This document shows positions 49,518-56,107 of a stretch of DNA of 64,000 nt, one piece after another (position 1 is the stretch's first letter; each line of letters begins with the position of its first letter). Position numbers and translations under genes: made by a program. Below the pieces are notes generated by a model. It saw only the letters and a list, made by a program, of their open reading frames with translations, ran no database searches and was not told where the DNA came from. Origin of the DNA: Methylobacterium sp. DB0501 (lineage in GTDB: Bacteria; Pseudomonadota; Alphaproteobacteria; Rhizobiales; Beijerinckiaceae); contig NZ_JAAKGV010000010.1 in assembly GCF_011043735.1 (NCBI RefSeq), positions 1 through 64,000 of the forward strand. The letters are read 5' to 3'.

Positions 49518-50317
49518 TCACCGAGGCCGATGAAGCCGAGATCGAGGCCTCGCGCGCACCCCTGATCGAGCACCTGATCGAGCTGCGCTCGCGGCTGATC
49601 AAATCGCTGCTCGCCTTCGGGGTGATGTTCTTCGTCTGCTTCTTCTTCTCGCAGCACATCTACAACCTGCTGGTCCACCCCTATGTCAGCGTCGTCGGGG
49701 CGGACAAGGCGCGGCTGATCGCGACCCACTTCCTCGAGCAGGTCTTCACCAATATCAAGCTGAGCGTGTTCGGCGCCGGCTTCCTGTCCTTCCCGGTGGT
49801 CGCCACCCAGCTCTACGCCTTCGTGGCGCCGGGCCTGTACCGCAACGAGCGCCGGGCCTTCCTGCCTTACCTCGTCGCCACGCCGGTCTTCTTCGTGCTC
49901 GGCGCCCTCGTCGTCTACTTCCTGGCGATGCCGCTGCTGATCAAGTTCTCGGTCAGCCTGCAGCAGATCGGCCAGCCCGGCGAGGCCACGATCGAGCTGC
50001 TGCCGAAGGTGGACGAGTATCTCTCGCTCATCATGACGCTGATCTTCGCCTTCGGGATCGCGTTCCAGCTGCCGGTCATCTTGACCCTGCTGGGCCAGAT
50101 CGGGGTGATCGACTCGAAGTTCCTGCGCGAGCGCCGGCGCTACGCCATCGTGATGGTCTTCGTCGCGGCGGCCGTGCTGACGCCACCGGACGTGATCAGC
50201 CAGCTCTCGCTGGCGGTGCCGATGCTGCTCCTCTACGAGGCCTCGGTGTTCTCGGTCCGCGCGATGGAGAGGCGCCGCGAACGGGCACGGGCGGCGGAAG
50301 AGGCGGCGGGGGAGTAG
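49514..50317 (+). CDS. tatC: Twin-arginine translocase subunit TatC
   Basis: 267 residues with six membrane segments. Conserved motifs are [16 protein letters not shown] at the N-terminus, the periplasmic [18 protein letters not shown], and [16 protein letters not shown] near residue 180. The last gene of tatABC; the C-terminal tail is short and charged. A perfect palindrome follows it. Confidence 0.97.
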   Translation: MITEADEAEIEASRAPLIEHLIELRSRLIKSLLAFGVMFFVCFFFSQHIYNLLVHPYVSVVGADKARLIATHFLEQVFTNIKLSVFGAGFLSFPVVATQLYAFVAPGLYRNERRAFLPYLVATPVFFVLGALVVYFLAMPLLIKFSVSLQQIGQPGEATIELLPKVDEYLSLIMTLIFAFGIAFQLPVILTLLGQIGVIDSKFLRERRRYAIVMVFVAAAVLTPPDVISQLSLAVPMLLLYEASVFSVRAMERRRERARAAEEAAGE

Positions 50318-50364
50318 GGCTTCGCCCTCCCCTGCGCTCCCCGCCGGGATCGTCGACCCCCTTC

Positions 50365-50402
50365 GCGTCGTTCCGGCCGCCGCTGCGCGGCCGGAACGAC
50401 GC
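50365..50402. repeat. Perfect 16-bp palindrome between tatC and the TyrA-type gene
   Basis: Arms 50365-50380 and 50387-50402 are exact inverted copies around a 6-nt loop. It lies between converging genes and could act as a bidirectional transcription block, although no T tract follows on either strand. Its arms recur at 46670-46712. Confidence 0.8.
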
Positions 50403-50413
50403 GGAGCGAGGCA

Positions 50414-51193
50414 TCACGCGTCGAGCAGGATCCCCTCCTCGGCGCGCGCGCCCTCGCCCAACTCCCCATTCATCCGCGCCGCCAGGTCGAAGAACCGCCG
50501 CCGCACCTCCGCCGCGTAGGGGTTCTCGCGCTCGATCGCGTGGTAGACCTCCGGCGCGTCGTGCCGGACCATGCCGACGGCCTGCATCACTAGGTCGAAG
50601 CTGCGGGTCGTCATCCGCGTCGGCAGCGGCTCCATCGCCACCAGCACCTTGGCGATGAGGTGAGTCAGGCCCTGCACCGCCGCCGCCTCGCGGTCATGCG
50701 CCTCCGGCGTCGTCAGGATCACCGTGAGCCCGAGAACGCGGCGCAGGACGGCGCCGACCCGGCCGGCGCGGTTGCCCCGCACCGGGCAGACGGCGATCTT
50801 GAGGCCGCGCAATCCGTCGCGCGCGCTCTGCGGCCCGAACAGCGGGTGGGTGGCGACGATGTCCACATCCGCCGGCAGGCCGGCCCGCATGATCGCGGCC
50901 GGCCGCACCTTCACCGAGCCGACGTCGAGGACGAGGGCGCCCGCCCGCAGGTGCGGGACGATCGCGCGCACCACCTCGGCGAGGCCCGAGACCGGGGTCG
51001 CCAGGATCACCACCGGGCAGGCGGCGGCCTCGGCGAGGGTGCAGGGCGCGACGCCCGCCGCCGCGAAGGCCGCCTCCGTCACGAACGGATCGTGGATGCG
51101 CAGGGAGACATGCGGCGCCAGATGCTCGGCGACGAGGCGACCGAAGGCGCCGAAGCCGATCAGGCCGATCGGGGAATGGGGGAAGGACGGCAC
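50414..51193 (-). CDS. Prephenate/arogenate dehydrogenase, TyrA family
   Basis: 259 residues from GTG 51193, with GAGG seven bases upstream. NAD(P)-binding GLIGFGAFGRLVAEHL at the N-terminus, VVILATPVSGL, the LVLDVGSVK segment and HPLFGPQSARDGLRG match the TyrA family. The helical C-terminal half includes LTHLIAKVL. It is shorter than bifunctional forms and has no ACT domain. The enzyme would make the last or next-to-last intermediate of tyrosine. A putative Tyr leader peptide precedes it, and its start site is in a hairpin. Confidence 0.85.
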   Translation of the reverse strand: MPSFPHSPIGLIGFGAFGRLVAEHLAPHVSLRIHDPFVTEAAFAAAGVAPCTLAEAAACPVVILATPVSGLAEVVRAIVPHLRAGALVLDVGSVKVRPAAIMRAGLPADVDIVATHPLFGPQSARDGLRGLKIAVCPVRGNRAGRVGAVLRRVLGLTVILTTPEAHDREAAAVQGLTHLIAKVLVAMEPLPTRMTTRSFDLVMQAVGMVRHDAPEVYHAIERENPYAAEVRRRFFDLAARMNGELGEGARAEEGILLDA

Positions 51194-51198
51194 GAAGG

Positions 51199-51306
51199 GA
51201 CCTCGGTCTGGGGCGAGGTCGGCGGGCCCTGGATCCTGGAAGCCTCAACCGCCGACACGTCGCAGCGGTTGAGAGATGACGAGCACTCCGCCGCTTAAGG
51301 GAGCGG
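51199..51306 (-). promoter_or_regulatory. Candidate attenuator upstream of the TyrA-type gene
   Basis: Read on the minus strand, three structures follow each other. A 5-bp hairpin at the leader stop (arms 51306-51302 and 51295-51291). A strong 9-bp hairpin (51273-51265 with 51252-51244, extended inward by 3 bp). A 7-bp hairpin (51220-51214 with 51205-51199) that buries the GAGG ribosome binding site of the dehydrogenase gene. The AGCGG of the first hairpin could instead pair with CCGCT at 51268-51264, disrupting the second, as in ribosome-stalling attenuators. No T tract follows, so any control may be translational. Confidence 0.45.
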
Positions 51307-51342
51307 CGCGTAATAAAGTCCGGCGAGGAGGGTGCTGGTCAT
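51295..51342 (-). CDS. Putative Tyr-rich leader peptide
   Basis: A 15-residue frame, MTSTLLAGLYYAPLP, starts at ATG 51342 with AGAGG well placed upstream and stops about 100 nt before the TyrA-type gene. Two adjacent Tyr codons (TAT TAC, 51315-51310) lie just before overlapping alternative hairpins. That is the layout of amino-acid leader peptides, and the downstream gene belongs to tyrosine synthesis. Function is inferred. Confidence 0.45.
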   Translation of the reverse strand: MTSTLLAGLYYAPLP

Positions 51343-51392
51343 GGCCGAGCCTCTACGCCCCTGCGGTCGTCCGCGTCAACCGGAACCCGTCG

Positions 51393-51998
51393 TCAGAACT
51401 CGATCCCCTCCTGCGCCTTCACGCCCGCGGAGAAGTGGTGCTTCACCAGGGTCATCTCGGTGACGAGATCGGCCGCCGCGACCAGCTCCGGCTTGGCGTT
51501 GCGGCCGGTCACCACGACGGTCAGGTCCGGCCGGCGCCGGCTCAAGTGCTCCACCACCTCCGTCAGCGGCAGGTAGTCGTAGCGCAGCGCGATGTTGAGC
51601 TCGTCGAGGATCAGCAGGCGGATGCCCGGATCGGCCATCAGCGCCTCGGTCTTCGCCCAGGCCGCCCTCCCCGCCGCCACGTCGCGGTCGCGATCCTGGG
51701 TCTCCCAGGTGAAGCCCTCCCCCATCGTGTGCCACTCGACCTGATCGGCGAAACGCGCGACGGCGAGGCGCTCGCCGGTCTCCCAGGCGCCCTTGATGTA
51801 CTGCACGACGCCGACCCGCCAGCCGCGGCCGAGCGCCCGCAGCATCAGCCCGAAGGCCGCCGTCGACTTGCCCTTGCCGGGGCCGGTATGGACGATGAGC
51901 AGACCCTTCTCGATCGTCTTCCCCGCCACCTCGGCGTCCTGCACCGCCTTGCGCTTCTCCATCTTGGCGCGGTGGCGCGCCGCCTCGTCGTCGCTCAT
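51393..51998 (-). CDS. cobO: Cob(I)yrinic acid a,c-diamide adenosyltransferase
   Basis: 201 residues. CobO/BtuR features: P-loop VHTGPGKGKSTAAFGLMLRA, GVVQYIKGAWETGE, GEGFTWETQDR, LLILDELNIALRYDY and the C-terminal VKHHFSAGVKAQEGIEF. It transfers the adenosyl group to the cobalt of corrinoids. It is 10 bp after cobU on the minus strand, divergent from the riboswitch-controlled operon. Confidence 0.96.
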   Translation of the reverse strand: MSDDEAARHRAKMEKRKAVQDAEVAGKTIEKGLLIVHTGPGKGKSTAAFGLMLRALGRGWRVGVVQYIKGAWETGERLAVARFADQVEWHTMGEGFTWETQDRDRDVAAGRAAWAKTEALMADPGIRLLILDELNIALRYDYLPLTEVVEHLSRRRPDLTVVVTGRNAKPELVAAADLVTEMTLVKHHFSAGVKAQEGIEF

Positions 51999-52008
51999 GC
52001 CGGGCCTC

Positions 52009-52551
52009 TCATGCGGAATCTCCCTTCAGGATCATCGGTAGGCCGGCCACCACCAGCACCACCCGGTCGGCGATCGCGCCCAGGCGCTGGTGCAGGCGGC
52101 CGGCCTCGTCGCGGAAGCGCCGGGCGAGGGCGTTCTCCGGCACGATGCCGAACCCGACCTCGTTCGAGACGAGCACCAGCGGCCCGGCCGCAGCGGAGCA
52201 GGCCGCGATCAGCGCCTCGACCTCGGCCGGCAGGTCGGCCGCCTCGTCCAGCATCGCGTTGGTCAGCCACAGGGTCAGGCAATCGACCAGCACCGGCCGC
52301 CCGGGCGGCGCCTGCCGGATCACGCCCGCCAGGTCCCGCGGCGCATCCACCGTTTCCCAGGGAAAGGCGCGGCGGGCGCGGTGCTGGGCGATGCGCTCGC
52401 GCATCTCGTCGTCCCAGGCCTGCGCCGTCGCGACGTAGAGCCAGGGACCGGGCAAGGCCTCGATCAGCCCTTCCGCGTAACGGCTCTTGCCCGAGCGGGC
52501 ACCGCCCAGCACCAGGGTCAGGTGCGGAGTGGCGCGATTCGGATCCGGCAC
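52009..52551 (-). CDS. cobU: Adenosylcobinamide kinase/guanylyltransferase
   Basis: 180 residues (CobP in Pseudomonas naming). P-loop LVLGGARSGKSRYAE, the GTP/guanylate region YVATAQAWDDEM, LVDCLTLWLTNAM and VSNEVGFGIVPENALAR are all family marks. It phosphorylates and guanylylates adenosylcobinamide ahead of nucleotide-loop assembly. First gene of cobU-cobO; the riboswitch on the other strand lies about 120 bp from its start. Confidence 0.95.
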   Translation of the reverse strand: MPDPNRATPHLTLVLGGARSGKSRYAEGLIEALPGPWLYVATAQAWDDEMRERIAQHRARRAFPWETVDAPRDLAGVIRQAPPGRPVLVDCLTLWLTNAMLDEAADLPAEVEALIAACSAAAGPLVLVSNEVGFGIVPENALARRFRDEAGRLHQRLGAIADRVVLVVAGLPMILKGDSA

Positions 52552-52671
52552 GCTCGTGTCCTCTCGCGAAATCCCCGGGGCTAGATCGCGGTACGAAATC
52601 TCGGGAGCGGAGGTGTCGCGGGTGGCGGCGCCGATTGCAAGCCCGTCCCCGACCCGCTAGGGTCAAGGGGA

Positions 52672-52842
52672 CGGTGCCTCGGCAACGAGGTGAAAAGGGA
52701 ACGCGGGAGCCGGGATCGTCTCGGCGTGCCGCGGCTGCCCCCGCAACTGTGAGCGGTCGCACACGGTCCGCCATCGGCCACTGGAGCGCATCCGGGAAGG
52801 CGGTGGACCGGCTAAGAGACCGCGAGCCAGGAGACCTGCCGT
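52672..52842 (+). promoter_or_regulatory. Cobalamin riboswitch
   Basis: The adenosylcobalamin aptamer signatures occur in order: GGTGCCTC near 52674, GAAAAGGGAA at about 52692, GCTGCCCCCGCAACTGTGA at about 52734, and the B12 box AGCCAGGAGACCTGCC ending at 52840. It lies 46 bp before cbtB, so it should shut off the cobalt-uptake and synthesis operon when cobalamin is plentiful. Confidence 0.95.
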
Positions 52843-52887
52843 CCCCCCTTTCTCTCGACGCCGCCGGTGGGGCGGCAGGAGTTCGTC

Positions 52888-53064
52888 ATGGTCTCGATTA
52901 CCCGGTCCCTCTCTCCCGCCCTCGTCGGCGAGCGCCTGAGCGCCGTCCTCCTGGCGGCCACCGTCGGCATCGGCCTGCTGTTCGTCTCCGGCTTCGCGCC
53001 CGTGGTCGCCCTGCACAACGCCGCGCACGACTGGCGCCACGCCCACAATTTTCCCTGCCACTGA
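52888..53064 (+). CDS. cbtB: Cobalt transporter subunit CbtB
   Basis: 58 residues from ATG 52888 (GGCAGGAG upstream). One membrane segment is followed by a His-rich periplasmic end, HNAAHDWRHAHNFPCH, the CbtB signature for metal binding. First gene after the cobalamin riboswitch; it works with CbtA. Confidence 0.93.
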   Translation: MVSITRSLSPALVGERLSAVLLAATVGIGLLFVSGFAPVVALHNAAHDWRHAHNFPCH

Positions 53065-53150
53065 GCAAGGCTTGACCGTAACGGGCCGCGCGGCCTGCGC
53101 CCCGACCGGGCGCGGGCCCGCGGCCCTTTGGTCGTGCAGGTGATCCTCCG

Positions 53151-53933
53151 ATGACGAAACGTCTGCTCGCCGCGGCCCTGGTCGCCGGCTTCCTGGCCGC
53201 ATGCGTGGCCTCCGTGCTGCAATTCGCCCTGACCTCGCCGCTGATCCTGGCGGCGGAGAAGTACGAGACGGCCGAGACCGTGGCCCCCGCGGTTCATGCC
53301 TTCTCCGGCCACGCCTTCGCCAACCCGCTGATCGTGCTGGCCCATTCCGGTCATGGCGCTGCGGGTCACGACCATGGCGGCGAGCCGCAATGGCAGCCGG
53401 CCCCCGGCCTGCCGCGCCTCGCCTTCACGGCGCTCGCCACCCTGGTGAGCGGCGTCGGCTACGCACTGCTGCTCGGCGCCGTGCTGGTCGCGGCCGGCCG
53501 GGAGGTGACGCCCGGCGAAGCGCTGAAGTTCGGCGTCGGCGGCTTCCTCGCCGCCAGCCTGGCGCCGGCGATCGGGCTGCCGCCGGAACTGCCGGGCGTG
53601 GCCGCGGCGGCGCTCGAATCGCGCCAGCTCTGGTGGGTGGCCACCGCCCTGGCGACGGCCTCCGGCCTCTACCTGCTGGCGATCCGCCGCGGCCCGGTGG
53701 CGATCGCGCTCGGCCTCGCCCTCATCGTCGCGCCCCACCTCTGGGGCGCCCCGCACGGGCCGGAGGACATCTCCGCCATGCCGCCGGTCTACGCGGCGCA
53801 GTTCGCCGCCCGGTCGCTCGCGATCGGGTTCGCGTTCTGGGCGGTGCTCGGCCTCGCCTTCGGCTGGGCCTGGGGTACCGTCGCGGGCAAGCAGGACATC
53901 GCCTCCGGGCGGCGAAGCGGGGTGCCCGCGTGA
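53151..53933 (+). CDS. cbtA: Cobalt transporter subunit CbtA
   Basis: 260 residues with about six membrane segments. The loop after the first segment is His-rich (AHSGHGAAGHDHGGE), and the APHLWGAPHGPED motif near residue 200 is typical of CbtA. It imports cobalt for corrin synthesis. It overlaps the DUF1636 gene by 4 bp. Confidence 0.93.
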   Translation: MTKRLLAAALVAGFLAACVASVLQFALTSPLILAAEKYETAETVAPAVHAFSGHAFANPLIVLAHSGHGAAGHDHGGEPQWQPAPGLPRLAFTALATLVSGVGYALLLGAVLVAAGREVTPGEALKFGVGGFLAASLAPAIGLPPELPGVAAAALESRQLWWVATALATASGLYLLAIRRGPVAIALGLALIVAPHLWGAPHGPEDISAMPPVYAAQFAARSLAIGFAFWAVLGLAFGWAWGTVAGKQDIASGRRSGVPA

Positions 53934-54322
53934 GCGAGCCCATGCCTCCCGATACGTGCATCCTCTACGTCTGCACCACCTGCCGCGACGCCGCCGACCC
54001 GGCCGAGGGTCCTCGCGCCGGCGCCCGCCTGCACGACGCGCTGAGCGCGGCGCTCGCCGCCCGGCCCGGCGCCGCCATCCGCATCGAGCCGGTGGAGTGC
54101 CTGTCGGTCTGCAAGCGCCCCTGCACGGTCGCGGTCGCGAGCCCCGGCCGCTGGACCTACGTCTACGGCGACCTCGATCCGGCGGTCTCCGCCGACGTCA
54201 TCCTCGACGGCATCGGCCTCTATGCCGGAACGTCGGACGGCATCGTGCCCTGGCGCGAGCGTCCGCAAGAGTTCCGCAAGGGCGTCGTCGCCCGCATCCC
54301 TCCCGCGCCGGTTGTCCCATGA
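53930..54322 (+). CDS. DUF1636 family metal-binding protein
   Basis: 130 residues, GTG start overlapping the cbtA stop; ATG 53942 is an alternative. Cysteines are arranged CTTCRD near the start and VECLSVCKRPC in the middle, a thioredoxin-like [2Fe-2S] ferredoxin pattern. The family occurs in cobalamin loci, often next to cobW, and is thought to help in cobalt handling; the mechanism is unknown. Stop overlaps the cobW start. Confidence 0.85.
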   Translation: MSEPMPPDTCILYVCTTCRDAADPAEGPRAGARLHDALSAALAARPGAAIRIEPVECLSVCKRPCTVAVASPGRWTYVYGDLDPAVSADVILDGIGLYAGTSDGIVPWRERPQEFRKGVVARIPPAPVVP

Positions 54323-55353
54323 CCATCCTCAACAAGATCCCCTGCACCATCGTCACCGGCTTCCTCGGGGCCGGCAAGACGACGCTGGTGCGCCACGCCA
54401 TCGAGCACAACGACGGCCGGCGCCTCGCCATCATCGTCAACGAGTTCGGCGATGTCGGCTTCGACGGGTCGCTGCTCGCCGAGTGCGGCATCCCGGGCTG
54501 CGACGCCGACGCGGTGGTGGAACTGCCGAACGGCTGCATCTGCTGCACCGTCGCCGACGATTTCGTGCCGGCGCTCAACAAGCTCCTCGACCGGCCCGAG
54601 CCACCGGAGCACATCCTGATCGAGACCTCCGGCCTCGCCCTGCCGAAGCCGCTGGTCCAGGCCTTCAACTGGCCGGCGATCCGCTCGCGGGTCACGGTGG
54701 ACGGCGTGGTGGCGGTGGTGGACGGTCCGGCGGTGGCCTCCGGCGCCTTCGCGGACGATCCGGAGGCGCTGGCCAAGCAACGCGCGGCCGATGCCAGCGT
54801 CGATCACGAGAACCCCCTGGAGGAGGTGTTCGAGGACCAGCTCCTCTGCGCCGACCTCGTGGTCATGAACAAGGCCGACCTCCTCGACGAGGGCGAGCGC
54901 GCCCGGGTCCGGGCCGAGGTCGAGGCGCACCTGCCCCGCGCCGTCAAGCTCGTCGAGACCAGCCACGGCGCCCTCGATCCCCGCATCCTGCTCGGCCTCA
55001 ACGCCGCCGCCGAGGACGACCTCACCTCCCGCCCGTCGCACCACGAGACCGAGGAGGACCACGACCACGACGATTTCGAGAGCGTCGCGATCCCGGTGAA
55101 GGCCGCGGGCTCGCCCGAGGACCTGGCCGCCCGGGTGGCGAAGGCCGCTGACGTCGCGGGCGTGCTGCGGATCAAGGGCTTCTGCGCCGTCGCCGACAAG
55201 CCGATGCGCCTCGTCGTCCAGGGCGTCGGCCGCCGCGTCGCCCACCATTACGACCGCCCCTGGCGCCCGGCCGAGCACCGCGACGGGACCCTGGTGGTGA
55301 TCGGGCTCACCGGCTTCGACAAGGAGGCGGTGGCGGCGGCGCTGAAGGGGTGA
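54319..55353 (+). CDS. cobW: CobW GTPase, cobalt chaperone
   Basis: 344 residues. G3E GTPase marks: Walker A IVTGFLGAGKTTLVRH, the metal-binding NGCICCTVADDF, NKADLLDEGE. A His/Asp/Glu stretch (HHETEEDHDHDD) precedes the C-terminal domain. CobW is proposed to deliver cobalt to the CobNST chelatase. The start overlaps the stop of DUF1636. Confidence 0.95.
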   Translation: MTILNKIPCTIVTGFLGAGKTTLVRHAIEHNDGRRLAIIVNEFGDVGFDGSLLAECGIPGCDADAVVELPNGCICCTVADDFVPALNKLLDRPEPPEHILIETSGLALPKPLVQAFNWPAIRSRVTVDGVVAVVDGPAVASGAFADDPEALAKQRAADASVDHENPLEEVFEDQLLCADLVVMNKADLLDEGERARVRAEVEAHLPRAVKLVETSHGALDPRILLGLNAAAEDDLTSRPSHHETEEDHDHDDFESVAIPVKAAGSPEDLAARVAKAADVAGVLRIKGFCAVADKPMRLVVQGVGRRVAHHYDRPWRPAEHRDGTLVVIGLTGFDKEAVAAALKG

Positions 55354-55385
55354 GGGGAATGTCCCGCCTCGGATCGTGAGCCTAC

Positions 55386-55413
55386 TCCTCTCCCCGCCCG
55401 TGGGGAGGGGAGA
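55386..55413. repeat. Short GC palindrome after cobW
   Basis: CTCTCCCC and GGGGAGGGGAG arms around CGCCCGT. It belongs to the same CTCCCC/GGGGAG sequence family as the element inside cobG (59841-59962) and lies in the 157-bp gap between cobW and the Uma2 gene. Confidence 0.65.
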
Positions 55414-55510
55414 AACCCGCGCTTTACTTTCGGAGCGGCGTCTTCGAGGCCATATCCAAGGGGTCGAAGCGGCCCCGAACGACGGAAACACCAGCCCGGG
55501 AGGGCATCGC

Positions 55511-56101
55511 ATGGTGGAGCCCGCGCCGCGGTGCAGGAGCGTGCAGGAGTGCCTCGCCTCGCAGGAGCGCCTGGACGAGTGCTACGAGCTGCTCGGCGGG
55601 GTGCCGGTCCGCGTGATGGCCGGCGCCCGCAACGTTCATGACGACATCGTGGTCGACCTCGTCGCCGAGTTCCACACCCGCCTGCGCGGCACGCCGTGCC
55701 GGCCCGTCACCGGCGACGGCAGCGTCGAGACCCTGCCGGGGCAGATCCGCCGCCCCGATCTCGGCGTCGATGGCGGGTCTCGCGATCCGAACGGGCCGAC
55801 GGCAGCTGAGCCGCGTCCGGTCGTCGAGGTGCTGTCGCCCTCGACCCGCGACTTCGATGCTTTCGAGAAGCTCGAGGACGACAAGGCGGTCGCCCGCCTC
55901 GCGGCGATCCTGCCGATCGAGCCGAACGCCCCCGAGATCGTCCTGTGGCGGCGGGATGCCGACGGCGCATGGCAGCGCCGCCTCGTCGCCGGGCTCGACC
56001 GGACGATCGACCTCCCCGAACGCGACATCAGCCCGGCGCCGGCCGACGTCTATGACGGCGTCGCCTTCCCACCGCGGCCGCGCCTGATCTCCGGAACCTG
56101 A
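55511..56101 (+). CDS. Uma2-type (DUF820) PD-(D/E)XK nuclease-fold protein
   Basis: 196 residues from ATG 55511. Uma2 layout: the helix SVQECLASQERLDECYELLGGVPVRVM, then RPDLGVDGG and PRPVVEVLSPSTRDFD with the nuclease-fold Asp and Glu, and a C-terminal IDLPERDI segment. The stretch after KLEDDK is short and lacks the usual YRALPSLREYLLV, so activity is uncertain. It interrupts the cobW-cobN order, follows a palindromic repeat and stops 6 bp before cobN. Uma2 proteins are very common in cyanobacteria and some alphaproteobacteria; their role is unclear. Confidence 0.75.
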   Translation: MVEPAPRCRSVQECLASQERLDECYELLGGVPVRVMAGARNVHDDIVVDLVAEFHTRLRGTPCRPVTGDGSVETLPGQIRRPDLGVDGGSRDPNGPTAAEPRPVVEVLSPSTRDFDAFEKLEDDKAVARLAAILPIEPNAPEIVLWRRDADGAWQRRLVAGLDRTIDLPERDISPAPADVYDGVAFPPRPRLISGT

Positions 56102-56107
56102 GGGCCG

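Noticed and set aside
51222..51262. Possible fourth copy of the nested palindrome (GGATCC...AACCGCCGAC)
   Set aside because: Only about 20 scattered matches and no second arm; the structure there is better explained by the candidate attenuator.
52663..53202. Minus-strand frame across the cobalamin riboswitch and cbtB
   Set aside because: It crosses the riboswitch and cbtB antisense, has no ribosome binding site and a low-complexity product.
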